DNA of 64,000 nt from Lachnospiraceae bacterium (GCA_016288005.1 JAEEXY010000004.1:26700-90699), one strand, 5' to 3'. Counted from the stretch's first letter, positions 17,728 through 26,648 are shown. Numbers and translations: made by a program. Notes: a model not told the origin generated them from the letters alone.

Positions 17728-17756
17728 TTAACATTTTTGTGTACTTGTGTTATAAT
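17728..17756 (+). promoter_or_regulatory. Strong promoter of the hydrogenase-like chemoreceptor
   Basis: TTAACA, a 17-base spacer and a perfect TATAAT with extended -10 TG. About 75 bases of leader follow before the start codon. Confidence 0.75.
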
Positions 17757-17833
17757 ACGTTTTATAAAAAATATGCGATGATGAAAACTCTCATCGGAAG
17801 CAAAGACTTTAGAGCATGGATAAGGAGAACATG

Positions 17834-19783
17834 ATGGAAGTAAAAACGAATTCCCTGGTCTTTACCAACGACAATTGCGTCGGCTGCAACAGATGTATCA
17901 GAGTCTGCAGCTGCCTCGGAGCCTGTGTGGCATCCGAGCAGGACGAGAACGGTATTTCCAGAGTAGATGTCGACGGAACCAAGTGTATCGCTTGCGGAGC
18001 CTGCTTTGAGGCATGTGAGCATAATGCGAGAGAGTATCGTGACGATACCGAGAGATTCTTTGAGGACCTGAAGAAGGGCGAAAAGATATCGATACTTGTG
18101 GCACCTGCCTTCAGGGCCGATTATCCGAGAGAGTACAAGAGAGTGTTCGGCGGGCTCAAAAAGCTCGGCGTTAACCGCATCATCAGCGTTTCATTCGGTG
18201 CAGATATCACCACATGGGCATATATCAACTATATCCGGAAGTATAATTACCTCGGCGGCATTTCGCAGCCCTGTCCCGCGGTCGTAGGCTATATCGAGAG
18301 ATATGTGCCCGAGCTTCTGCCTAAGCTGTTCCCGGTACATTCACCCATGATGTGCGCGGCGGTCTATGTGCATAAGGAGATGCATGTAAACGACAAACTT
18401 GCTTTCATCAGCCCCTGCATAGCAAAAAAGAACGAGATCGACGATCCCAACACGCACGGATATATCAATTACAACGTTACTTTCGAGCATCTGATGAAAT
18501 ATGTGCGCGAGCACAATATCAGCGGCGAGGAGATCGAGGATGAGATCGAGTACGGACTCGGTTCCATCTACCCGATGCCCGGCGGACTTAAGGAGAACGT
18601 TTACTGGCTGCTCGGCAGCGATGTATTCATCCGTCAGATGGAGGGCGATCAGAGAATGTATCGCTACCTTGAGGATAACAAGGCCAGGATCAGGGGCGGC
18701 AATACGCCTTACCTGTTCATCGATGCGCTGAACTGCGAAAACGGCTGTATCAGCGGCACCGGTACCGATCATAAGATCACTCACGGCGACGATCCTCTCT
18801 GCAATCTGCACCAGATCCAGGAGTCGGTCAAGAAAAACGAGAAGAGGAGCGCGTGGTCGAGAAAGAGCACTCCCGAGCAGAGACTTGCAGCGCTCAATAA
18901 GCAGTTCGCGAACCTCAAACTCGACGATTATATCCGCAAGTATACCAACCGTTCGTCACAGGCCGCTCATAAGATCCCGAACGACAATGAGCTTGACAGG
19001 ATATTCCGAGAGATGAACAAGCTGACGCCCGAATCGAGGACGATCAACTGCGAATGCTGCGGTTATAGCGGCTGTAAGGAAATGGCCGTTGCAATCTACA
19101 ACAATGTCAACCATAAGGAAAACTGCGTTCATTACCTCAAGGACCTCGTAGAGAAGGAAAAGACCGAAGCTCAGGATATGGTAAAACAGGAGAGAGCGCA
19201 GCTTGAGGCTCAGCAGAAGGGTATCCTTGACGCGATCGAGACCATCAACAATCATTTCCTCAACCTCAGTGAATCGATGAATACCATGGTCGAGGGCAAT
19301 GAAAGAAACGCGTCCGAGAGTGCGCAGGTTTCCAACGAGATGACCAGCGTTTCCGCTTTCTGCAGCAAGCTCAACGATTCGATCAAGCGTATTACCGAAT
19401 ACCTTACCGAGATGACCCTGAACAACGAAAGAGTCGTAGATATCGCGAACCAGACCAACCTGCTCGCGCTGAACGCTTCGATAGAGGCAGCACGCGCAGG
19501 AGACGCCGGACGCGGATTTGCGGTAGTTGCCGATGAGATCAATACTCTGGCGGCCGATTCGAAGGATACCGCGACACAGAGCGGCGCGGCGAACAAGAAC
19601 ATCAAGGACGCCGTTTCTTCGATCGCGACCGAGGCCGACGGACTGCTCGAGATCATCGATAAGGTCAACAGCCTGATCCAGAACCTCGCGGCGTCGACGC
19701 AGGAGATCGGCGCTTCGACCAAGACTATCAACGAGACCGTTGAAGAGGTTAAGAGAGAACTGGCATCTCTGGTTCAGAATTAA
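17834..19783 (+). CDS. Cytoplasmic chemoreceptor fused to an [FeFe]-hydrogenase-like domain
   Basis: ATG 17834 is chosen over 17816 and 17831 because AAGGAG lies 6 bases upstream; the protein is 649 residues. Order: two 4Fe-4S ferredoxin motifs ([22 protein letters not shown]), an [FeFe]-hydrogenase large-subunit-like domain (about 85-330), a further Fe-S motif (CECCGYSGC) near 405, a coiled coil, and an MCP signalling hairpin ([20 protein letters not shown]). There is no membrane segment or HAMP. The H-cluster Cys ligands appear kept: Cys147 (PCP), Cys195 (SPCIAKKNE), Cys301 and Cys305 (NCENGC). The proton-relay Cys of TSCCP is replaced by Pro. A redox- or H2-sensing role, passed to CheA, is inferred. 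Confidence 0.88.
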   Translation: MEVKTNSLVFTNDNCVGCNRCIRVCSCLGACVASEQDENGISRVDVDGTKCIACGACFEACEHNAREYRDDTERFFEDLKKGEKISILVAPAFRADYPREYKRVFGGLKKLGVNRIISVSFGADITTWAYINYIRKYNYLGGISQPCPAVVGYIERYVPELLPKLFPVHSPMMCAAVYVHKEMHVNDKLAFISPCIAKKNEIDDPNTHGYINYNVTFEHLMKYVREHNISGEEIEDEIEYGLGSIYPMPGGLKENVYWLLGSDVFIRQMEGDQRMYRYLEDNKARIRGGNTPYLFIDALNCENGCISGTGTDHKITHGDDPLCNLHQIQESVKKNEKRSAWSRKSTPEQRLAALNKQFANLKLDDYIRKYTNRSSQAAHKIPNDNELDRIFREMNKLTPESRTINCECCGYSGCKEMAVAIYNNVNHKENCVHYLKDLVEKEKTEAQDMVKQERAQLEAQQKGILDAIETINNHFLNLSESMNTMVEGNERNASESAQVSNEMTSVSAFCSKLNDSIKRITEYLTEMTLNNERVVDIANQTNLLALNASIEAARAGDAGRGFAVVADEINTLAADSKDTATQSGAANKNIKDAVSSIATEADGLLEIIDKVNSLIQNLAASTQEIGASTKTINETVEEVKRELASLVQN

Positions 19784-19804
19784 ATTTGCAAATAATTTGC
19801 AAAT
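19784..19804. promoter_or_regulatory. Fur-family-type operator, probably Zur
   Basis: Two copies of the palindrome ATTTGCAAAT lie 11 bases apart. Together they form a perfect 10-1-10 inverted repeat whose core TGCAAAT-A-ATTTGCA has the 7-1-7 geometry of Fur, Zur and PerR boxes. It starts at the base after the preceding stop and ends 4 bases before the -35 of a zinc-transport operon, so zinc repression by a Zur-like protein is the natural reading. Confidence 0.65.
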
Positions 19805-19808
19805 TCTA

Positions 19809-19837
19809 TTGACAATCACAAAAGGCATGTTTATAAT
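19809..19837 (+). promoter_or_regulatory. Promoter of the zinc uptake operon
   Basis: TTGACA, exactly 17 bases and TATAAT, 42 bases before the ATG. The operator abuts the -35, so a bound repressor would block polymerase. Confidence 0.85.
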
Positions 19838-19879
19838 CAACTTCCCGATGGGACTAATTCATTGGGAGGTTGATTTTTT

Positions 19880-20944
19880 ATGAGAAAGAGTATTGCAGTA
19901 TTAATGATCGTATTAATGCTGGCGGGCCTTTTGACAGCCTGCTCGGGCGGTGCGGCAAAGTCGGGGAAGAAGCAGATCGTGGCTACGGTGTTCCCCGAGT
20001 ACGACTGGGTCATGAACGTACTCGGCGATAAGGCCGGTGACTATGATGTTACGATGCTGCTCGACAACGGTGTGGACCTGCATAGTTTTCAGGCGACCGC
20101 GGCGGACATCATGAAGATATCTTCGTGCGATATGCTGATATATGTCGGAGGCGAATCGGATGAGTGGATCGAGGAAGCGATCAAAGAAGCGGTCAATAAG
20201 GACATGGTCGTTATCAATCTGCTCGAGACACTCGGCGACGCTGTAAAAGAAGAAGAGGTTGTAGAAGGCATGGAGGGTGAAGAGCATGAGCACGAAGGCG
20301 GAGAAGGTCACGAACATGATGAGGATGATGAAGACCATGACCATGAAGAGGGCGAGGATCATGACGATGATCACGGCCATGGACATGACCATGAAGGGGA
20401 CGAGGTCGAATACGACGAGCATGTATGGCTCTCGCTTCGCAACGCCGAAGTCATTGTAAACGCGATAGCGGACGCTTTTGCGGGTATTGACAGTGAGAAC
20501 GCATCAGTTTATTCTTCTAATGCGGCAGTTTATAACGAAAAGCTTAAAACTTTAGATGCTGAGTACAAAGCGGCTGTTGACGGCGCATCGGTAAAGACCA
20601 TTCTCTTCGGCGACAGATTTCCGTTCAGGTACCTGACCGATGATTACGGACTCAGTTATTATGCCGCGTTTGTCGGCTGCTCCGCCGAGACCGAAGCGAG
20701 CTTCGAGACCGTGGTATTTCTCGCTAATAAGCTTGACGAGCTCGGACTCAAGGCAGTGCTTACGATCGAAACATCCGATCAGAAGCTCGCGAAGACGATC
20801 AAAGAGAATTCCAAATCTGCGGATCAGGAGATCCTTATGCTTGATTCCATGCAGTCGACGACATCAAAGGATATAAAGGCCGGAGCCACATATCTCTCGA
20901 TAATGGAAAAGAATCTGGAGGTACTTAAAAAGGCTCTGAGATAA
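19880..20944 (+). CDS. znuA: Zinc ABC transporter substrate-binding lipoprotein
   Basis: A 354-residue lipoprotein with the lipobox LLTACSGG (Cys21). The fold is that of cluster A-I metal-binding proteins, with IVATVFPEYDWVMNVLGD at the start, VDLHSFQATAADI, YDEHVWLSLRNAEVIV and TILFGDRFPFRYLTDDYGL. Between about residues 132 and 175 lies a loop made almost only of His, Asp and Glu, the hallmark of zinc rather than manganese carriers. It captures zinc outside the cell for the permease encoded next. GGGAGG precedes the ATG. Confidence 0.93.
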   Translation: MRKSIAVLMIVLMLAGLLTACSGGAAKSGKKQIVATVFPEYDWVMNVLGDKAGDYDVTMLLDNGVDLHSFQATAADIMKISSCDMLIYVGGESDEWIEEAIKEAVNKDMVVINLLETLGDAVKEEEVVEGMEGEEHEHEGGEGHEHDEDDEDHDHEEGEDHDDDHGHGHDHEGDEVEYDEHVWLSLRNAEVIVNAIADAFAGIDSENASVYSSNAAVYNEKLKTLDAEYKAAVDGASVKTILFGDRFPFRYLTDDYGLSYYAAFVGCSAETEASFETVVFLANKLDELGLKAVLTIETSDQKLAKTIKENSKSADQEILMLDSMQSTTSKDIKAGATYLSIMEKNLEVLKKALR

Positions 20945-20960
20945 GCATTGAAAGGCGGTA

Positions 20961-21815
20961 ATGTTTGTGGCGGATAAATTGATAATGTATTTTCAGTTTC
21001 CGTTTGTGAGATACGCGATGGTAGTGGGCGTGCTGATCGCTCTGTGCTCATCGCTGCTGGGCGTGACGCTCGTTCTGAAGCGCTTCTCATTTGTGGGAGA
21101 CGGACTTTCCCATGTCGCGTTCGGAGCGATCGCGATCGCGTCGGTATTCAATCTGACGAACAACATGTATCTTGTCCTGCCGATCACGATAATCTGCGCG
21201 ATCCTGCTGCTGAGGACCGGCCAGAACGCGAAGCTTAAGGGAGACGCGGTCATCGCGATGATCTCGGTAGGCGCGCTCGCATTCGGATATCTGTTAATGA
21301 ATGTTTTCTCAACGTCATCAAACCTTACCGGAGATGTCTGCAGCACATTGTTCGGATCGATGTCGATACTCACGCTCACCAGCCGCGAGGTATGGCTCTG
21401 CTTTGTACTTTCCGTAGCTGTCATTGTCATATATGTGCTGTTCTACAACAGGATATTTGCCGTGACCTTTGACGAAGTGTTCATGAGAGCGACTGGAGGT
21501 CATGCCGAGATCTATAATCTGATGATCGCCGTGATAATCGCAGTGATCATCGTGCTGGCCATGAACCTGGTCGGTTCGCTGCTGATATCGGCACTCGTTA
21601 TATTCCCTGCGCTTTCGGCCATGAGGATATTCAAGAGCTTCCGCTCGGTAACGATATTTTCCGCCGTGCTGTCCGTTTTCTGCGCGTTCTTCGGCATCGT
21701 GATCTCGCTGCTTACCGGAACGCCAGTAGGATCTACGATCGTGGCTGTCGATACGCTCGCGTTCTTTGCCTGCTGCGGCGCCGGGATGATGGCCCGGGGA
21801 GGCGCAAGAGCATGA
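20961..21815 (+). CDS. znuB: Zinc ABC transporter permease
   Basis: A 284-residue integral membrane protein of the ABC-3 family. It shows the usual opening FPFVRYAMVVGVLIALCSSLLGV and the segment FVGDGLSHVAFGAIA, followed by further membrane helices and NLVGSLLISALVIFPALSAM. It forms the zinc channel for the upstream binding protein. The ATPase gene (znuC), normally between the two, is absent; the spacer is only 16 bases. The end overlaps the next gene by ATGA. Confidence 0.92.
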   Translation: MFVADKLIMYFQFPFVRYAMVVGVLIALCSSLLGVTLVLKRFSFVGDGLSHVAFGAIAIASVFNLTNNMYLVLPITIICAILLLRTGQNAKLKGDAVIAMISVGALAFGYLLMNVFSTSSNLTGDVCSTLFGSMSILTLTSREVWLCFVLSVAVIVIYVLFYNRIFAVTFDEVFMRATGGHAEIYNLMIAVIIAVIIVLAMNLVGSLLISALVIFPALSAMRIFKSFRSVTIFSAVLSVFCAFFGIVISLLTGTPVGSTIVAVDTLAFFACCGAGMMARGGARA

Positions 21816-22357
21816 AGAGATTTATCGCCATACTGACCGCCGTCTGCGTAATGCTTGCCGCGACGGGTTGTAAAAAAAACACTGAGCCCGCGGATGATGA
21901 TATAACGATCATTTCCGTAAAGGACACTGATGATCCCGAAGACCCCGGGGTACAGTTGTTTGATCCGAATACCGCCGTGCTAAGGGACGAGCCCCGGGAA
22001 GATGATCTTAAGGATCCTTCGGCTACGGACGTTGATGTGGATCTGACAGTTCTCTCATCGACAATGGTATATGCCGAGGTCTTCTATATGCTTAACACGC
22101 CCGAAAAATACCGCGGAAAGACCGTAAGGATGGAAGGCTTGCATGCCGTTTACAAATCCGGCGACGCAGGGACCGAATACCATACCTGCATCGTTAAAGA
22201 CGCAACGGAATGCTGCGCGACCGGCCTGGAATTCAGGCTGGAAGACGGCGCCGAGTACCCCGAAGGCGGTCAGTCGATCAAAGTAGTCGGCGTGTTCGAA
22301 ACCTACGAAGAAGACGGCGCGCAGTACGCGACCCTCACCGACGCCCGGATTGAATGA
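21812..22357 (+). CDS. Lipoprotein with YcgQ-like OB-fold region
   Basis: A 181-residue lipoprotein with the lipobox LAATGC (Cys20), followed by an acidic stretch with no clear structure (about 25-75). The rest resembles the OB-fold part of YcgQ/TIGR03943 proteins: MLNTPEKYRGKTVRMEGLHA, then a pair of Cys in ATECCATGLEF. It is translationally coupled to the zinc permease, so a role in zinc handling outside the membrane is plausible. Function is not established. Confidence 0.7.
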   Translation: MKRFIAILTAVCVMLAATGCKKNTEPADDDITIISVKDTDDPEDPGVQLFDPNTAVLRDEPREDDLKDPSATDVDVDLTVLSSTMVYAEVFYMLNTPEKYRGKTVRMEGLHAVYKSGDAGTEYHTCIVKDATECCATGLEFRLEDGAEYPEGGQSIKVVGVFETYEEDGAQYATLTDARIE

Positions 22358-22361
22358 GAGG

Positions 22362-22390
22362 TTGACACGGGCACGGAATAAAAGTAAAAT
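22362..22390 (+). promoter_or_regulatory. Promoter of the GT2-DUF4317-PlsY genes
   Basis: TTGACA, a 17-base spacer and TAAAAT. The -35 lies 4 bases after the lipoprotein stop codon. Confidence 0.7.
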
Positions 22391-22409
22391 TTATAGTGTT
22401 CTTACAGAT

Positions 22410-22429
22410 CCCCGCTTGTATGAGCGGGG
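22410..22429 (+). promoter_or_regulatory. Leader hairpin before the GT2 gene
   Basis: CCCCGCT and AGCGGGG form a 7-bp stem in the untranslated leader. No T-run follows, so it is more likely an RNA-stability element or weak terminator remnant than a full terminator. Confidence 0.45.
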
Positions 22430-22455
22430 ATTGGTTTAAGTACAGGAGGGGTGGT

Positions 22456-23172
22456 ATGGATAAGCTGTATATAGTTATTCCGGCGTATAATGAAAAAGAC
22501 AATATCATACGTACCGTCAGCGAGTGGTATCCGATAGTCGAGAAGTACGGTACCGATTCCAGGCTGGTCGTGATCAACGACGGCAGTACCGACGAGACCT
22601 ACGATATCCTGACAGCCATGGCCGAGACGAAGCCTCAGCTTACAGCGCTTACAAAGCTTAACGGCGGACACGGTTCGACCGTTATCTACGGCTATAAGTT
22701 CGCGATAAACAAGGGCGCCGACTGGATATTCCAGACGGATTCCGACGGTCAGACGGACCCGGCGGAGTTCGACGCTTTCTGGCAGCTGAAGGACAGGTAC
22801 GACGCGATCATAGGCAACCGCACGGTCAGGGGTGACGGACGCTCGCGCAAGTTTGTCGAGAATGTTGTATGCCTTCTTTTAAGGTTTATTTTCGGCGTTA
22901 AGGTTAAGGACGCGAACGCGCCCTTCAGACTCATGAAAAAGGATCTGGTAGCCAAATACATTGACAGGCTGCCGTCCAATTATAATCTCCCGAATATCAT
23001 GATGACTACGTTTTTCTCGTATTATCATGAAAAGCTTACTTTCAGGGAGATCACCTTCAAGCCCCGTCAGGGAGGCAAAAATTCGATCAACATCAAAAAG
23101 ATCGTTAAGATCGGCATCAAAGCCCTTAAGGATTTTATGGGCTTCAGGCGCCAAATGAAAGAAGTAAGGTAA
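22456..23172 (+). CDS. Family 2 glycosyltransferase
   Basis: The start is moved from GTG 22396 (in the leader hairpin region) to ATG 22456, which has AGGAGGGG 4 bases upstream; the protein is 238 residues. It has the GT-A fold: LYIVIPAYNEKDNI, VVINDGSTDETYDIL, HGSTVIYGYKFAI and the metal-binding QTDSDGQTDP. A C-terminal NSINIKKIVKIG region may lie against the membrane but no full membrane span is present. Relatives use sugar nucleotides or dolichyl/undecaprenyl carriers. The acceptor is unknown. Confidence 0.9.
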   Translation: MDKLYIVIPAYNEKDNIIRTVSEWYPIVEKYGTDSRLVVINDGSTDETYDILTAMAETKPQLTALTKLNGGHGSTVIYGYKFAINKGADWIFQTDSDGQTDPAEFDAFWQLKDRYDAIIGNRTVRGDGRSRKFVENVVCLLLRFIFGVKVKDANAPFRLMKKDLVAKYIDRLPSNYNLPNIMMTTFFSYYHEKLTFREITFKPRQGGKNSINIKKIVKIGIKALKDFMGFRRQMKEVR

Positions 23173-23181
23173 GGAACTGTT

Positions 23182-24405
23182 ATGAACAAAAAAGATGTAC
23201 TCGAGATCCGCAGGAGATTTACGAAGAATACTTCGATCGACCGGGTTTCGGGATGTTATGTGGATTGCAACAGAAACATAGTGGTTAAGTTCAACGAGAG
23301 CTTTTACGGGCTTTCGGAGGAGGAGTTCTATAAGTATCTCGAGATAGCCAAAAAGACCATGTCCGGCAATGTCGGCAACAATATACTCGAGCTCGATTTT
23401 CCTTCCGACGAGGAGGAGACCGGCGGCAGGCAGGAGTTCTTCATGCAGCTCAAAAAGAGCGGGCTGAAGGAAGAGGAGCTCCTCGACCGTCTGTATGCGG
23501 ACATTATCGAGAAATACGCATATACGGGCAATTTTATCATTATCGTATTCCACGATTCATATGACGTTATGAAGAAAACTTCGGACAATCTCGAGCTCGA
23601 CGAGTCCGAAGAGGTATTTGAATATATCCTGGTATCAGTCTGTCCCGTGGAGCTGTCAAAGCCCGCACTGGGTTATCGTCAGGATGAGAACAGGATCGGC
23701 GCGCGGATCAGGGACTGGGTTGTGGGCGCACCCGACCTCGGATTCATGTTCCCCGCGTTTGATGACAGAAGTGCCGACATCCATAAGGTTGATTATTTTA
23801 TCAGGGATCCCAAGAACGCGCATCCGGAGTTTGTTGAGGATGTGCTCGGCTGTGCCTGCCGCCGTACCGCCTATGAGCAGCGCGAGACCATGAAACAGAT
23901 CGTGAACAAGGCTTATAAGGATGAGGATAAGGCTGAGGAGGTGCTGCTCGACATCGAGGAGAGCTTCAAGCTCAAGACCGATGAGGCCGAAAAAGAGGGT
24001 ATCCCGCTTACGGCACCCATCGTGCTTTCCGCAGACATCATCGATGAGGTCATCGAAGAGAACAACATCGACGAGGAGCAGGGCGCTTACATCAAAAAGA
24101 CCATGCTCAACGAATTTGCGGATGAGATGCCCGAGATAGCCAATCTGGTCGATTCGAGGGCGCTCAAGGCTAATGAGCCTGTTAAGCGCGAGAAGGAGCT
24201 CGTAAAAGAGGTCATCGAGCTTCGGAATAAGCTCGACGACGTAACGGGTTCGTCACTTTCAAGATATTCCGTTGTGCTTACCGTACCCGAAGAAAAGGCC
24301 GGACTGGTAAGAGCGGAGTATATCAACGATACAAGATACCTGATCATTCCTTTTGACGAAGACGAGAATGCGAGTGTTAACGGACAGCTTCTTGACAACG
24401 ACTGA
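23182..24405 (+). CDS. DUF4317 family protein
   Basis: A 407-residue cytoplasmic-looking protein with no membrane segment. The opening MNKKDVLEIRRRFTKNTSIDRVSGCYVD is characteristic of DUF4317, a family of unknown function common in clostridia. The centre is rich in Glu and Lys and probably helical (about 215-320). It follows the GT2 gene by 9 bases and precedes plsY by 17, so the three are likely one operon. No catalytic motif is visible. Confidence 0.85.
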   Translation: MNKKDVLEIRRRFTKNTSIDRVSGCYVDCNRNIVVKFNESFYGLSEEEFYKYLEIAKKTMSGNVGNNILELDFPSDEEETGGRQEFFMQLKKSGLKEEELLDRLYADIIEKYAYTGNFIIIVFHDSYDVMKKTSDNLELDESEEVFEYILVSVCPVELSKPALGYRQDENRIGARIRDWVVGAPDLGFMFPAFDDRSADIHKVDYFIRDPKNAHPEFVEDVLGCACRRTAYEQRETMKQIVNKAYKDEDKAEEVLLDIEESFKLKTDEAEKEGIPLTAPIVLSADIIDEVIEENNIDEEQGAYIKKTMLNEFADEMPEIANLVDSRALKANEPVKREKELVKEVIELRNKLDDVTGSSLSRYSVVLTVPEEKAGLVRAEYINDTRYLIIPFDEDENASVNGQLLDND

Positions 24406-24422
24406 ATGAAAAGGAGATTTTT

Positions 24423-25118
24423 ATGAAGATTGTTTTTGCCGTTATTGTCAGTATAATAGCCGGATATCTCGTAGGCTGCATCAATCCGTCATATATCATC
24501 GCCAAGATGAAAGGATTTGACATCAGAAAGTCAGGCTCGCGCAACGCGGGCGGGTCCAATGCGGTCATCACGATGGGCAAGGTTGTCGGAGCGATATGCA
24601 TCGTGTTCGATATCCTGAAAGCATTCGCGATCATAGGCATCATGGCCGCGCTGTTCCCCGAGATATCGTTTATCTACAGCGTTACGGGCGTTGCCTGCAT
24701 CATAGGGCATATGTTCCCGTTCTACATGGGGTTTAAGGGCGGAAAAGGACTGGCATGCCTCGGCGGCATGATACTCGCGTTTAATTGGAAGGTATTTCTG
24801 ATCATGCTCTTTATCGAGCTCGTGCTCGCTATCGTGATCGACTATATCTGCGTGGTTCCGATCACGGCTTCTGTCGCGTACCCGGCCGTTTACGGCATTA
24901 TGTCGGGGAATGCGCTCGGAGCGGTCATCATTCTGGTCGCGACCGCCGTTATGCTGCTGAAGCATCTGGAGAACCTCAAGCGCATAAAACAGGGCACGGA
25001 GCTGCATTTCTCATATCTCTGGAGCAGGAACAAGGAGACCGAGAAAGCACGTATCATCGAGAATGTCAGAAAGATCGATGAGACACAGGTTGGCACGATC
25101 TGGCGCGAGAAAAAATGA
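24423..25118 (+). CDS. plsY: Acyl-phosphate:glycerol-3-phosphate acyltransferase PlsY
   Basis: A 231-residue membrane protein with the three PlsY motifs: GSRNAGGSNA near residue 38 (usually SGNPGATN), GFKGGKGLA near 102, and HLENLKRIKQGTE near the C-terminus. It adds the first acyl chain to glycerol 3-phosphate using acyl phosphate, the entry step of phospholipid synthesis. The track protein carries about 30 extra C-terminal residues after the last motif. AAAGGAG precedes the ATG. Confidence 0.92.
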   Translation: MKIVFAVIVSIIAGYLVGCINPSYIIAKMKGFDIRKSGSRNAGGSNAVITMGKVVGAICIVFDILKAFAIIGIMAALFPEISFIYSVTGVACIIGHMFPFYMGFKGGKGLACLGGMILAFNWKVFLIMLFIELVLAIVIDYICVVPITASVAYPAVYGIMSGNALGAVIILVATAVMLLKHLENLKRIKQGTELHFSYLWSRNKETEKARIIENVRKIDETQVGTIWREKK

Positions 25119-25139
25119 TACGCGTCGGAAAAACTGTCT

Positions 25140-25168
25140 TTGACTTTGAGAAAAATACGCACTATAAT
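25140..25168 (+). promoter_or_regulatory. Promoter of the 56-residue protein gene
   Basis: TTGACT, a 17-base spacer and TATAAT, about 26 bases before the start codon. Confidence 0.7.
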
Positions 25169-25193
25169 ACCGATATAGTATTGGAGGCGTAAG

Positions 25194-25364
25194 ATGACTG
25201 ATATTATCAAGTGTTTGAATGATGACCTGGCTAAAGAGGTCATGGCCCGCGAGAATGCCAGACGCATTTATCAGGGCACTCAGAAGGATGAAAGAATAGC
25301 TTATCATTCGGGCAGGATAGAGTATATCCAGCAGCTGCTCGAAAAACTCAACAAAGAGAAATAA
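25194..25364 (+). CDS. Small helical protein of 56 residues
   Basis: This ORF is too short for the supplied track. It reads MTDIIKCLNDDLAKEVM and ends LLEKLNKEK. GGAGG lies 7 bases before the ATG and a strong promoter stands directly upstream, so it is very likely expressed. The sequence is charged and predicted mostly helical, with no membrane span. I do not recognise the family; the single Cys7 is the only notable residue. Confidence 0.75.
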   Translation: MTDIIKCLNDDLAKEVMARENARRIYQGTQKDERIAYHSGRIEYIQQLLEKLNKEK

Positions 25365-25368
25365 TATA

Positions 25369-25401
25369 TAAAAAAAGCGGAGTTCCCTTTCGGGAACTCC
25401 G
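25369..25401 (-). terminator. Terminator of proA (works on the minus strand)
   Basis: CGGAGTTCCC and GGGAACTCCG form a perfect 10-bp stem with a 4-base loop. On the minus strand it is followed by a run of T residues, so it ends proA; it may also limit the short gene on the other strand. Confidence 0.85.
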
Positions 25402-25409
25402 TGATCAAC

Positions 25410-26648
25410 TTACATATCTTTAAAATCAAACATTCTACGGCCTTCGGCGTAATCCGCGACGATGTGCCCGTTTCCGTACAGCCTGTACTTGTAGGTCACC
25501 AGACCCTCGAGTCCCACAGGACCTCTGGCATGGAGTTTGCCGGTACTGATACCGACCTCTGCTCCGAATCCGTATCTGAATCCGTCCGCAAATCTGGTGG
25601 AGCAGTTTCTGTATACATTTGCCGAATCAACGAGCTGCATGAACTTCTCGGTTTCCTCGTCATCCTCGGTGATGATGCAGTCAGTGTGATGTGAACCGTA
25701 GAGGTTGATATGCCCGATCGCCGCATCGAGATCCTTTACGGTATATACCGAGAGCTTGTAGTCGAGGTACTCGGTATGGGGGTCAGCAGGCTCTTTGATC
25801 AGCTCTACATGCGCATCCGCCATGGCTTTTTCCAGCTGCGGCATGAAGCTGTCTTTTATCGACTCGTCTATGAGCACACTCTCTACGGCATTGCACACAG
25901 CCACGTACTGAGTCTTTGCGTCCGTAATGATCTTAATGGCCTTTTCTGTATTTGCGTTCCTGCTCACATAGATATGGCACACACCGTCGGAATGACCCAT
26001 TACGGGGATCCTGGTGTTGTCCATGATGTATCTGACAAAGGAGTTCGAGCCTCTCGGGATGATCAGATCCACGCTCTCGTCACACTCGAGCAGCTCGCTG
26101 ATCTCGGAGCGCTCCTCCGCATGCACGAGACAGCCTTCGGGGAGGCCTGACTTAATGACTGCGGTATTGATGATGTTAAACAGGATGCGGTTGGTCTCGA
26201 CGGTCTCGTGACCGCTCTTTAAGAGCGCGCAGTTTCCGCTCTTTATGCAGAGAGAGGAAATCTGCACCAGCGCATCGGGACGTGCCTCAAAAATGACGCC
26301 TATAACGCCTATCGGGCATGTTATGCGGTAGAGCTCCAGATCGCTGTCGAGCTGTCTGTGGAGGAGCTGCCTGCCTACGGGATCGGGCAGCTCGATCAGG
26401 CCGAATATGCCGTCGAGAGCGGAGTTGAGCTTTGACTCGTTAAATGTCATGCGCTTAATGACGGGCTCGGCCAGGCCGAGGTTTTGGGCGGCCCTGATAT
26501 CGGCTTTGTTGGCGGCAAATATCTCACCTGCATGGTTTCTCAGAGACTCTGCGATAAGACTCAGCGCATAGTTTCTCTCTCTGATCGGGGAAGCGGCGAG
26601 CAGCGGGCTCACCTGTTTCATCTTTTTGGCTTTTTCTTTGACAGTCAT
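25410..26648 (-). CDS. proA: Glutamate-5-semialdehyde dehydrogenase (gamma-glutamyl phosphate reductase)
   Basis: The start is moved from 26684 to 26648 (MTVKEKAKK). AGAGGG precedes it, while the upstream ATG would sit at the transcription start with no ribosome site. The protein is 412 residues. Family elements include CPIGVIGVIFEARPDA, ALLKSGHE, IIPRGSNSFVRYI, and CNAVESVLID with the catalytic Cys. The C-terminal HARGPVGLEGLVTYKYRLYGNG motif is also typical. It reduces gamma-glutamyl phosphate in proline synthesis. The kinase gene proB is not next to it. Confidence 0.94.
   Translation of the reverse strand: MTVKEKAKKMKQVSPLLAASPIRERNYALSLIAESLRNHAGEIFAANKADIRAAQNLGLAEPVIKRMTFNESKLNSALDGIFGLIELPDPVGRQLLHRQLDSDLELYRITCPIGVIGVIFEARPDALVQISSLCIKSGNCALLKSGHETVETNRILFNIINTAVIKSGLPEGCLVHAEERSEISELLECDESVDLIIPRGSNSFVRYIMDNTRIPVMGHSDGVCHIYVSRNANTEKAIKIITDAKTQYVAVCNAVESVLIDESIKDSFMPQLEKAMADAHVELIKEPADPHTEYLDYKLSVYTVKDLDAAIGHINLYGSHHTDCIITEDDEETEKFMQLVDSANVYRNCSTRFADGFRYGFGAEVGISTGKLHARGPVGLEGLVTYKYRLYGNGHIVADYAEGRRMFDFKDM

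Noticed and set aside
20280-20410. Sequence error in the His/Asp/Glu-rich stretch of the zinc-binding protein
   Set aside because: Such loops are normal in zinc-specific binding proteins and the frame stays open.
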